From contig DBVX01000075.1 in the NCBI GenBank assembly GCA_002308815.1, positions 39,041-49,292 of the forward strand: a stretch of DNA of 10,252 nucleotides. The letters run 5' to 3'. The position numbers were made by a program, and so were the translations under genes. This document shows positions 1 to 6,818 of the stretch, piece by piece. Positions within the stretch are counted from its first letter, which is position 1, and every line of letters begins with the position of its first letter. The notes below the pieces were generated by a model. It made no database searches, was not told where the DNA came from, and saw only the letters and a list, made by a program, of their open reading frames with translations. The stretch is from Bacteroidales bacterium UBA1253. Its GTDB lineage: Bacteria; Bacteroidota; Bacteroidia; Bacteroidales; Paludibacteraceae.

Positions 1-1
1 C

Positions 2-736
2 CCTGCCACAACCGCAGCTGCGACAGCGAGTCAGGCGAGTGCTGTTTCTTATCCTGCGACCGACCGTTTCACATTCACGGTGGCTGACGGGCGCAAGGTG
101 GTGTTCGCACCCGGCAATCTGCGCTACAACGCCGGCGAAAGGACATGGATGTTCGCAAGCGAGCAGTATATGGCGTTAGGAAGCTATAATTCAAAGACCG
201 GTATGATGGATCTGTTCTGCTGGGGAACAGGCGACCGCCCGACCACATTCACAAAGTTCGCCACGGACTTTTCCGCCTATGAGGAATGGGGAAGGAACAC
301 CATCGTGAACGGCGGCGGCAACCAATGGCGGACGCTGACGAGCAACGAGTGGTACTATCTGCTGAACAAGCGCGACGAGGCTAAGGCACGTTTCACGCTG
401 GCCACGGTGAACGGTATGGAAGGGATGCTGATACTGCCGGACAACCTCAAACTGCCGTTGAAGAGCCGTTTCATCGCAGGCAAAGACGGCACAAAGGCCT
501 CTGACAACAAGTACAGTGTCGCCCAATGGAAGAAGATGGAGGAGAAAGGCTGCGTTTTTCTGCCTTTTACCGGTTACTCGGACAACGGCAAAGTAAGCAA
601 GGCCGATTCGGCAGGCAACTACTGGACAGCCAGTTCGGGAACAGCCGTTTCGTTCGGCAAGGACTATATCTACGCCCGTTCGACCACGCCCAACAACCGG
701 GGCTGCTCCGTCCGTCTGGTACGAGAGGCACGATAA
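2..736 (+). CDS. Exported FISUMP-like surface protein, C-terminal part (5' end outside window)
   Basis: The reading frame is open from base 2 to TAA at 734-736, giving 244 residues of a longer protein, so the start codon lies upstream of the window. The first ~18 residues are a linker rich in Ala, Thr and Ser. A single globular domain follows, with the series FAPGNLRYN, DLFCWGTGDRP, QWRTLTSNEWYYLL, FLPFTGYSDNG, GNYWTASSG and CSVRLVREAR. This pattern recurs in Bacteroidales and Fibrobacter surface proteins and resembles the FISUMP and sulfatase-modifying-factor/C-type-lectin fold; that resemblance is from memory of the families. A GTG at base 80 lies inside the domain's first strand and is not a credible start. 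The stop is 3 bases from the stop of the convergent gene. The substrate or partner is unknown. It could be a binding domain of a lipoprotein or adhesin. Confidence 0.75.
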   Translation, partial: PATTAAATASQASAVSYPATDRFTFTVADGRKVVFAPGNLRYNAGERTWMFASEQYMALGSYNSKTGMMDLFCWGTGDRPTTFTKFATDFSAYEEWGRNTIVNGGGNQWRTLTSNEWYYLLNKRDEAKARFTLATVNGMEGMLILPDNLKLPLKSRFIAGKDGTKASDNKYSVAQWKKMEEKGCVFLPFTGYSDNGKVSKADSAGNYWTASSGTAVSFGKDYIYARSTTPNNRGCSVRLVREAR

Positions 737-739
737 GAG

Positions 740-1645
740 TCATTCCTCCCTCTTCTGCTTCGTGGCAGACCGCACAGGAAGGAACAGCGCGACAGGCAGC
801 ATGGTGTTGATTATCCACATGGCGACGGCGGCGAGAGCCGCCGTCGGCGCATCCACCCCGTAGAATCCGAAGACGAAGACCGCCCAGCCGCCACGGATGC
901 CCGCGTCCGCAACGGGGATATTGAGTGTCACCGTAACGAGCAGATAGTAGGCGGGTATAAGGACTACAGCGTCCCCGATAGACAGGGGCATACCCGTCCA
1001 CACCATTGTCAGCGCGAACTGGACTATCCAGCAGGTGTATCTCGCGGCACTCCATATGAACGTATGGCACAACTGCCTGCCCGTGAGCCTTACAGACCGT
1101 GGCAGGCTTTTGTAACGCAAGGCAACAGGTATGAGGAGAGCGATGGCGGCAACGGCACATACCTCACGGATACCGGGTTGGGCGGCATGGTGCAGGAAGA
1201 TGACGGCGGGAACGATACCGCAGACGGTGATGACCACAGTCTGGATGACACCGCCGTAGAGTCCCAATACAATGCCCTGTTTCCAATGCCCGCCGTCATT
1301 GAGGCGCATCACCCGTGCGGGAATGTCGCCCAGACGGTAGGGGGTGACGAACGCCGCCCGTTGCCCGTACAGAACCTGCCGGAAAGCCTCTCTCCTGTCA
1401 AGCGGATGCAGTTCACAAAGCAGTTCCATCCATTTTGCCGCCTCAAGGTAAAGATTGAGCGGCATCAGCAGAACAGTAAGCAACAGGCAGCCCCATTCCT
1501 TTGCTCCGAAACGGCTGAACAGACCGGCGAACGCGTCGTACCTGTCGAACGTGACAAGCCGGTAGGCAAGATAAGCGTAGGCGGCAAGGGCGACAATCCA
1601 CTCAATGGCGGTACGTATGTTCTTTTTTGCAAGCAGGCTGTTCAC
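740..1645 (-). CDS. Integral membrane protein, lysylphosphatidylglycerol synthase TM region / UPF0104 family
   Basis: This is a polytopic inner-membrane protein of 301 residues with about seven to eight hydrophobic segments (near residues 13-32, 51-68, 124-152, 161-176, 196-216, 222-242, 252-262 and 267-290). Family-like signatures are LNLYLEAAKW near 63-72, FVTPYRLGDIPARV near 99-111 and NIPVADAGIRGGWAV near 242-256. PF03706-type proteins without the catalytic lysyltransferase domain are usually predicted lipid or glycolipid flippases or transporters; the substrate here is unknown. An ATG at 1687 is in frame but precedes and overlaps the minus-strand promoter (TACTTTTG at 1681-1674), so it cannot be on the transcript. 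GTG at 1645, about 25 nt after the expected transcription start, is preferred. The basic tail KQKREE is probably cytoplasmic. The gene is divergent from the HhH gene and convergent with the FISUMP-like gene. Confidence 0.82.
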   Translation of the reverse strand: MNSLLAKKNIRTAIEWIVALAAYAYLAYRLVTFDRYDAFAGLFSRFGAKEWGCLLLTVLLMPLNLYLEAAKWMELLCELHPLDRREAFRQVLYGQRAAFVTPYRLGDIPARVMRLNDGGHWKQGIVLGLYGGVIQTVVITVCGIVPAVIFLHHAAQPGIREVCAVAAIALLIPVALRYKSLPRSVRLTGRQLCHTFIWSAARYTCWIVQFALTMVWTGMPLSIGDAVVLIPAYYLLVTVTLNIPVADAGIRGGWAVFVFGFYGVDAPTAALAAVAMWIINTMLPVALFLPVRSATKQKREE

Positions 1646-1673
1646 TCGTGCGGGGTTTTGTCTGAACGCGGGG

Positions 1674-1704
1674 CAAAAGTAGGGCAATTATTGTACGCTT
1701 ACAA
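1674..1704 (-). promoter_or_regulatory. Bacteroidota-type promoter for the UPF0104 gene
   Basis: On the minus strand a -33 TTG (1704-1702) is separated by exactly 20 nt from a -7 element TACTTTTG (1681-1674), a full match to TAnnTTTG. Expected transcription start is near 1670, leaving about 25 nt before GTG at 1645. It interlocks with the plus-strand promoter at 1691-1721. Confidence 0.8.
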
Positions 1705-1721
1705 GAAACGGATTACTTTTG
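1691..1721 (+). promoter_or_regulatory. Bacteroidota-type promoter for the HhH/barrel gene, near-leaderless
   Basis: TTG (1691-1693), 20 nt, then TACTTTTG (1714-1721). The ATG at 1729 follows after only 7 nt, so with the usual placement of the -7 element the mRNA would have a leader of 0-4 nt. Confidence 0.82.
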
Positions 1722-1728
1722 CGCTGCT

Positions 1729-3588
1729 ATGCGGCATCTGCTGACACTCCTTCTCATCCTGTCCGTTCCCTTGCAGGCAACTGTCCCGCCTGCAAGGATT
1801 GAAGCCGTCATCGATGATGTGTATTCCTTCCTGTCGGAGTCGGGAGATGTGGATTATGACGATCTGCAGGAGCGGCTTCTCTCCATAGCCGAGCAGCCGA
1901 TCAACCTCAACCGCGCCACCTGCGATGACCTATCACAACTGGGCTTTCTGTCCGACAAGCAGATTGACGACATCCTCCTCTACGTCTATCGTCACCCGAT
2001 GGACAGCCTGTATGAGTTGCAGCTGATAGGAAGCCTGCGCGACTATGAGATACGCAACCTGATGCCCTTTGTGTGTGCCGGTCCGGTAGAGAAAGACTCC
2101 GTTTCCTTGCGTGACGTGTTCCGTTACGCCCGCCACGAACTGACTGCCCGCGTGGACGGCCGCTATATGGAAGACCCGCGCCGCGACAAGCAGAACGATG
2201 CCTTTTATGCCCAATTGCGCTACCGCTTCCGCTATCAGGACAAGGTACGTCTGGGACTGACCGTCCAGCGTCCGACCGGTGTGCAGGCGCGCGATATGCT
2301 CTACGGAGGATACTTCCAGTTGAAAGACATCGGAGTCCTGCAGACGTTTGTGGCGGGCAACTATCAGGCTTCGTTCGGTCAGGGACTGGTGGCGGCATCC
2401 CCATACCGTTTCGGCAAGTCGATGTACGTGATGAACGCCGCCACTGCGCCGGAAGGCCTGCGCTACCACAGTTCGGCTTCGTTCGAGTCCCTTCGCGGAG
2501 CGGGGGCGACAGTACGTATGGGTAAGTGGGATGTGAGCGGATGGTACAGTTTTCTGCAACCAAACGACACGCTGCGGCATCATCTGGTTGGCGTGAACAC
2601 CACCTACAAGCGGGGCAACCTGAAGATAGGGGTCACATTGACAGAAAACCTCTATTCGGACAGCGTGCGCTACTACTTCGCGAAAGCGGCGTACAACCAA
2701 AATTATTTCCGGGGGGACAAACAGTTTGTCGGCGGACTGAACTTCCGCTACCGCATCGGGATGGCGGATCTTTTCGGCGAAGCAGCCGCCACACAGAACC
2801 TGAAGGAATGGGGATACGGCGTGATTACCGGCGCACGGCTGAACCCCTTGTCGGGTCTGGGGCTGATTCTTCTGTACCGTTATTATTCGCCCCGTTTTGA
2901 CAATACGCAGGGGTACGCCTTCTCCGAAACGTCCCGCCTGAATGACGAGAACGGGCTGTACGCGGGAATAGACATCGGGTTATTGCGCCATTGGAGGTTC
3001 GCCTGGTACGGTGACCTGTTCCGCTTCGAGGGTGTCAAGTACGGAATCAAATACGCGCCCTCGTGGGGGTACGACACGATGAGCGATATGGAGTATCTGC
3101 CCGATGACGACTGGCGGACGGACATCCGTCTGCGCGCGCGTCAGAAAGGGGACAAAGCCAATTACTCGCTGCGCTGCGGCTTCACGTGGGAGCAGGGCAA
3201 CTGGCGGACCGTGACCCGTGCGGAAGGGAGCGTGGCACGCACAGCACAGGACAAGCCGACGTATGGCTACAGCCTGACGCAGGATGTGCAGTACAGTCTC
3301 TCGCACGCGCCCGTGACGCTGCAATTGAGGCTGCAGGGATTCCGCGCGACGGACTGGGACAACCGCATCTATTGCTACGAGAACGATGTGCTGTTCGCCT
3401 TCTCCATCCCCGCCCTGTACGGACTGGGAGGACAGGCGTACCTGAATATGCGGTGGCAGATTATCCCGCAACTCGGACTGTACCTGCGCGTGTCGGAGAA
3501 AGTCTATGCCCCGTCGTGGGTTCACAGCCGCTCATTGCCTGCCAAGACCCGGACGGATGTGCATCTGCTGCTTCGCGCGACGCTGTGA
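1729..3588 (+). CDS. Exported helix-hairpin-helix protein with outer-membrane beta-barrel-like C-terminal region
   Basis: This is a 619-residue protein with a short signal peptide (hydrophobic LLTLLLILSVPLQA, cleavage about residue 17-18). Residues ~57-115 contain a ComEA-like helix-hairpin-helix region: INLNRATCDDLSQLGFLSDKQ, then a second arm YELQLIGSL. From about residue 135 to the end the sequence is a long run of amphipathic, aromatic-rich strands (for example LRYRFRYQDKVRLGLTVQ and GLGLILLYRYY), as expected for an outer-membrane beta-barrel; it ends VHLLLRATL. Bacteroidota genomes commonly carry such HhH/barrel proteins. HhH modules normally bind DNA, so a DNA-related role at the envelope has been imagined, but nothing here proves it. 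The ATG at 1729 is fixed by the promoter immediately upstream. The stop lies 3 nt from that of the convergent antiporter gene. Confidence 0.85.
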   Translation: MRHLLTLLLILSVPLQATVPPARIEAVIDDVYSFLSESGDVDYDDLQERLLSIAEQPINLNRATCDDLSQLGFLSDKQIDDILLYVYRHPMDSLYELQLIGSLRDYEIRNLMPFVCAGPVEKDSVSLRDVFRYARHELTARVDGRYMEDPRRDKQNDAFYAQLRYRFRYQDKVRLGLTVQRPTGVQARDMLYGGYFQLKDIGVLQTFVAGNYQASFGQGLVAASPYRFGKSMYVMNAATAPEGLRYHSSASFESLRGAGATVRMGKWDVSGWYSFLQPNDTLRHHLVGVNTTYKRGNLKIGVTLTENLYSDSVRYYFAKAAYNQNYFRGDKQFVGGLNFRYRIGMADLFGEAAATQNLKEWGYGVITGARLNPLSGLGLILLYRYYSPRFDNTQGYAFSETSRLNDENGLYAGIDIGLLRHWRFAWYGDLFRFEGVKYGIKYAPSWGYDTMSDMEYLPDDDWRTDIRLRARQKGDKANYSLRCGFTWEQGNWRTVTRAEGSVARTAQDKPTYGYSLTQDVQYSLSHAPVTLQLRLQGFRATDWDNRIYCYENDVLFAFSIPALYGLGGQAYLNMRWQIIPQLGLYLRVSEKVYAPSWVHSRSLPAKTRTDVHLLLRATL

Positions 3589-3591
3589 GGG

Positions 3592-4581
3592 TCATGGGAG
3601 ATTGCAGAGACGGTAGGCGAGGTACGCCGCATAGACCGCCAGCAGGACGGCACCGCCCCAGCGTTGGATCTTCCGCTCGTGATTGGACTTGACGAACAGC
3701 CACACGAGGATGCTTCCCACGGCCGCCATCCAAGCGTCCAGAACAATGCCGTTGTATGCGGGCAGGGGACGGATCACGGCGGAGGTGGCAAGCACGAAAT
3801 AGACGTTGAATATATTGGAGCCTATGACGTTGCCGAGGGCTATGTCGCAGTTGTGCTTGGCTGCGGCGATGACCGATGTGGCAAGTTCGGGAAGGGACGT
3901 ACCCAACGCCACTATCGTCAGCCCGATGACGGCTTCGGAAACGCCGAGGTCGGTGGCAATCTGCACAGCCGACTTGACAATCATCTGACCACCTATCACC
4001 AGTCCCGCCAAACCTGTAAGAATCATAAGTACAGCCTTCGCAACGGGCATGGGACTATAGGTTTCGGCTGTGACTTCATCGGGATGGTCTTTCGCATGGC
4101 GGAAGGTGTTGTAGAGGAAATACAGGAAGACAACCAGCAGGATGATGCCTCCCATGCGGGTGATTCCCTGTTCCTCTTCGCCGAACGGTGAGCGGACGGC
4201 TACGCAGGCGAAGACCAGTATGCCCGCTATGATGGAAAGCGGGATATCGAAGTCGCGTGAGCGTTTTTGCGAGATGACGGGATAGACCAGTGCTGTCAGC
4301 CCGAGGATGACAAACGTGTTGATGATGTTCGAACCCAGTATGTTGGTGACGGCAAGGTCGGTCACGCCGTCCGCCACGGAAACCATATTGACCACGAACT
4401 CCGGCATGGAGGTGCCGAAGGCGACGATGGTCAGTCCGATGACAAGGTCGCTGATACCTGATCGTTTGGCAATGGCGGATGCGCCGTCAACCAGCCAGTC
4501 AGCCCCTTTGACAAGCAGCACAAGCCCCAGTATCAGCATCAGGGCTAACAGCCACGGATTGGAAAGAATGTATTCTAACAT
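3592..4581 (-). CDS. yrbG: Calcium/sodium antiporter (K+-dependent Na+/Ca2+ exchanger-like, YrbG family)
   Basis: This is an inner-membrane cation/Ca2+ exchanger of 329 residues, the usual size for the family, with about ten hydrophobic segments in two homologous halves. The two alpha repeats that form the ion site are both present: GLTIVAFGTSMPE (residues 49-61) with NILGSNIIN (80-88), and GLTIVALGTSLPE (220-232) with NVIGSNIFN (251-259). The conserved acidic residues (Glu61, Glu232) are intact. A charged cytoplasmic loop (about 159-178) separates the halves. It follows ychF by 6 nt with no promoter between, so it should be cotranscribed and perhaps translationally coupled; AAAGG sits just before the ATG. 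It would extrude Ca2+ using the Na+ gradient; specificity is inferred from the family. Confidence 0.93.
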   Translation of the reverse strand: MLEYILSNPWLLALMLILGLVLLVKGADWLVDGASAIAKRSGISDLVIGLTIVAFGTSMPEFVVNMVSVADGVTDLAVTNILGSNIINTFVILGLTALVYPVISQKRSRDFDIPLSIIAGILVFACVAVRSPFGEEEQGITRMGGIILLVVFLYFLYNTFRHAKDHPDEVTAETYSPMPVAKAVLMILTGLAGLVIGGQMIVKSAVQIATDLGVSEAVIGLTIVALGTSLPELATSVIAAAKHNCDIALGNVIGSNIFNVYFVLATSAVIRPLPAYNGIVLDAWMAAVGSILVWLFVKSNHERKIQRWGGAVLLAVYAAYLAYRLCNLP

Positions 4582-4587
4582 ACCTTT

Positions 4588-5688
4588 TTATACGTTAAAG
4601 AGGAAATGCATGATATCTCCGTCTTGGACAACGTAGTCCTTTCCTTCGACGGACAGTTTGCCGGCGGCGCGGCATTGGGCTTCGCCTCCGAGCGAGATGA
4701 AATCATCGTACTTGATGACCTCGGCGCGGATGAAGCCTTTCTCAAAGTCGGAGTGGATGACACCGGCGCACTGCGGCGCTTTCCAGCCTGTGCGGAACGT
4801 CCAGGCGCGAACCTCGTCCGAACCCGCCGTGAGGAACGTCTGCAGTTGGAGCAGCGCGTACGCAGCCTTGATCAGACGGTTGCAGCCCGACTCCTGCAGC
4901 CCTATCTCGTTGAGGAACATCTGCCGCTCCTCGTAGGTCTCCAGTTCGGCTATCTCCGCTTCTGTCTTGGCTGCCAGAACCAACACCTGCGCGTCCTCGT
5001 TCCTGACCGCTTCCCGCACCTGCCCGACATACTGGTTGCCGTTGAGCGCGGATGCCTCGTCCACGTTGCAGACGTACATCACCGCCTTGTTCGTGAGCAG
5101 GAACATCTCCTTCGCGGCGGCTTCCTCTTCTTTGTTGAGCAGTTCCACTTCCCGCGCGTTGCGGCCTTGTGAGAGAACCTCCTGATAGCGCTTGAGCAGT
5201 TCCAGTGCCACTTTGGCCTGCTTGTCGCCGCCCGCCTTGGCCTGTTTCTCTGTCTTGGCGATGCGCGACTCAACCGTCTCAAGGTCTTTGAGTTGGAGTT
5301 CGGCGTCAATGATTTCCTTGTCGCGGACAGGGTCCACCGTGCCGGACACGTGTACCACATTGTCGTCATCAAAACAGCGCAACACGTGGATGATGGCATC
5401 TGTCTCGCGGATATTGGCGAGGAACTTGTTTCCTAATCCTTCGCCCTTGCTGGCGCCCTGAACGAGTCCGGCTATGTCCACGATCTCCACCGTGGCGGGG
5501 ATGATGCCGCGTTCGGGGTGGCACATCTCGCCGAGGCGGATGAGTCGCTCGTCAGGAACGGTGATGACTCCCACGTTTGGCTCGATGGTGCAGAACGGGA
5601 AATTGGCAGACTGTGCCTTGGCATTGCTAAGGCAGTTGAAAAGTGTTGATTTGCCGACATTGGGCAATCCTACGATACCGCATTTCAT
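4588..5688 (-). CDS. ychF: Redox-regulated ribosome-binding ATPase YchF (Obg family)
   Basis: This is a full-length cytoplasmic P-loop protein of 366 residues (E. coli YchF is 363). The Walker A/G1 motif GLPNVGKST is at 7-15, the G3 motif DIAG is at 71-74 followed by LVQGASKGEGLGN, and the G4 position reads NVDE (208-211) instead of NKxD, the change that makes YchF prefer ATP to GTP. A charged helical domain lies at about 125-200. The C-terminal TGS domain (about 283-366) ends with HFLFNV, as in the family. YchF/OLA1 binds the ribosome and is linked to the oxidative stress response. The ATG is preceded by a ~22 nt leader from the promoter at 5714-5744. It is the first gene of a two-gene operon with the antiporter. 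Confidence 0.97.
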   Translation of the reverse strand: MKCGIVGLPNVGKSTLFNCLSNAKAQSANFPFCTIEPNVGVITVPDERLIRLGEMCHPERGIIPATVEIVDIAGLVQGASKGEGLGNKFLANIRETDAIIHVLRCFDDDNVVHVSGTVDPVRDKEIIDAELQLKDLETVESRIAKTEKQAKAGGDKQAKVALELLKRYQEVLSQGRNAREVELLNKEEEAAAKEMFLLTNKAVMYVCNVDEASALNGNQYVGQVREAVRNEDAQVLVLAAKTEAEIAELETYEERQMFLNEIGLQESGCNRLIKAAYALLQLQTFLTAGSDEVRAWTFRTGWKAPQCAGVIHSDFEKGFIRAEVIKYDDFISLGGEAQCRAAGKLSVEGKDYVVQDGDIMHFLFNV

Positions 5689-5713
5689 AGTGATGACATC
5701 ATATAAAAACGCG

Positions 5714-5744
5714 CAAAGGTAGGCAGATGTTTGTATATAAGCAA
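5714..5744 (-). promoter_or_regulatory. Bacteroidota-type promoter for the ychF operon
   Basis: Minus-strand TTG (5744-5742), 20 nt, then TACCTTTG (5721-5714), a full TAnnTTTG match. Expected transcription start is near 5710, about 22 nt before the ychF ATG. It interlocks with the promoter of the glycosyltransferase-like gene. Confidence 0.82.
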
Positions 5745-5761
5745 GAATTCGGGTACTTTTG
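5731..5761 (+). promoter_or_regulatory. Bacteroidota-type promoter for the glycosyltransferase-like gene, near-leaderless
   Basis: TTG (5731-5733), 20 nt, then TACTTTTG (5754-5761). The ATG at 5769 follows after 7 nt, the same spacing as at 1691-1729, so the transcript should have almost no leader. Confidence 0.82.
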
Positions 5762-5768
5762 CGGTGTT

Positions 5769-6713
5769 ATGAGGATACTGGTGGCACCATTGAACTGGGG
5801 TTTGGGTCATGCGACACGCTGTATTGACCTTGTGAACCGGCTTCTTGCGCGCGGCGACGAGGTCGTTTTGGGAGGTGACGGTATCAGTCTTCGCCGGCTG
5901 AGGATGGCGTTTCCTTCCTTGCGCGTGGTGGAACTGGCTCCGTTGGAATTGCGCTACTCGAACGGCAGGCGGCAGACATGGGCGATGCTCCGTGCCCTGC
6001 CGCAGATAGTGAGGGCAAGTGTCGCAGACCACCGTTTGCTGCAAGAGGCCGTGCGGCGGGAGGGAATTGATGAGGTGGTTTCCGACAATCGGTTCGGCTG
6101 CTTCGTGAAAGGAGTGCGTTGTGTCTATATGACGCACCAACTCTACATCCGTCTGCCGCGTGGGTGGCGTTGGGCGGAGGGAATGGCATATCGGCTTCAC
6201 CGCCTTGTATGGAAGCGGTATGATGAGGTGTGGGTGCCTGATTACGAAGACGAGAGAGAAAGCCTGAGCGGTGCGCTGAGCCATCGTAGGACGGGGCTTC
6301 CTTCTGCCGGTATCCGCTATGTCGGTCCGTTGTCAAGGCTTACTCCTTCCTGCGAGCGGGATACGCGGTACGATGTGGTGGCGCTGTTGTCGGGACTGGA
6401 GCCGCAGCGCACCATCTTGGAGCGGACCATACGCGAACGGTATGCGGACAGCGAAGAGCGAGTGCTGATTATCAGGGGCAGGATAGGCGAACCGCAGGTG
6501 GAATGGCACAACGGCAATATGACAGTCGTGCCGCAGATGGATGACAGCAGTCTTGTCCGTGTGCTGCAAGGCGCGCGGAAGATTATCTGCCGCAGCGGCT
6601 ATTCCACGGTGATGGATTTGGCGGCGATAGGCGTTCTTGACAAGGCGGAATGGATTCCCACTCCCGGCCAGCCCGAGCAGGAGTACCTGGCGGAGCACCT
6701 GAACCGCCCTTAA
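5769..6713 (+). CDS. GT-B fold glycosyltransferase-like protein (GT28/MurG-like), short C-terminus
   Basis: The protein has 314 residues. The N-terminal half begins MRILVAPLNWGLGHATR, with the Gly-rich loop GLGHATR (11-17) typical of GT-B enzymes. The second half has a strand-loop start YDVVALLSG (201-209), a strand RVLIIRGR, and the donor-site segment RSGYSTVMDLAAIG (275-288) followed by WIPTPGQPEQEYLAEHL (295-311). These resemble UDP-sugar-binding GT28 family members; acceptor and donor are unknown. An in-frame ATG at 5727 lies upstream of the -7 element and is excluded by the promoter; MRILVAP at 5769 is also the expected family N-terminus. The protein stops three residues after AEHL, whereas relatives usually continue with a further helix (from memory of the family), so it may be C-terminally shortened. 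No signal peptide or membrane segment is seen. Confidence 0.82.
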   Translation: MRILVAPLNWGLGHATRCIDLVNRLLARGDEVVLGGDGISLRRLRMAFPSLRVVELAPLELRYSNGRRQTWAMLRALPQIVRASVADHRLLQEAVRREGIDEVVSDNRFGCFVKGVRCVYMTHQLYIRLPRGWRWAEGMAYRLHRLVWKRYDEVWVPDYEDERESLSGALSHRRTGLPSAGIRYVGPLSRLTPSCERDTRYDVVALLSGLEPQRTILERTIRERYADSEERVLIIRGRIGEPQVEWHNGNMTVVPQMDDSSLVRVLQGARKIICRSGYSTVMDLAAIGVLDKAEWIPTPGQPEQEYLAEHLNRP

Positions 6714-6735
6714 GTGCAACTTTTTTCAGTTTCTC

Positions 6736-6766
6736 TTGTGCATATCAGAAAGACAGCGTATTTTTG
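6736..6766 (+). promoter_or_regulatory. Bacteroidota-type promoter for the exported-protein operon
   Basis: TTG (6736-6738), 20 nt, then TATTTTTG (6759-6766). Transcription should start near 6770, giving a leader of about 48 nt before ATG 6819. No mirror-image promoter exists here, in line with the upstream gene being co-directional. It is the only promoter-like site seen for the three to four genes that follow. Confidence 0.8.
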
Positions 6767-6818
6767 CGCGTTTTTAGCAGTTTGTGTAAATTTTAGACAG
6801 GATTCGATAGTGTTCCTC

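Noticed and set aside
80..82. GTG as the start of the first gene
   Set aside because: The frame is open to the window edge, and the GTG falls inside the first strand of the domain with no signal peptide or promoter before it.
191..526. Minus-strand 111-codon frame inside the FISUMP-like gene
   Set aside because: It is antisense to a recognised domain and has no supporting promoter or motif.
1674..1721. Palindrome read as a rho-independent terminator or repressor operator
   Set aside because: The symmetric parts are short and widely spaced and coincide exactly with two consensus promoters, so the promoter explanation is sufficient; there is no T-run after a stable hairpin.
1064..1744. Long plus-strand frame of 226 codons overlapping the UPF0104 gene and the promoter region
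   Set aside because: It is antisense to a convincing multi-pass membrane protein, its translation has low-complexity charged composition, and it runs through the divergent promoter.
1907..2700. Two minus-strand frames of 218 and 255 codons inside the HhH gene
   Set aside because: They are antisense to a gene with signal peptide, HhH motif and barrel-like strands; their translations show no motif or coherent hydrophobic pattern.
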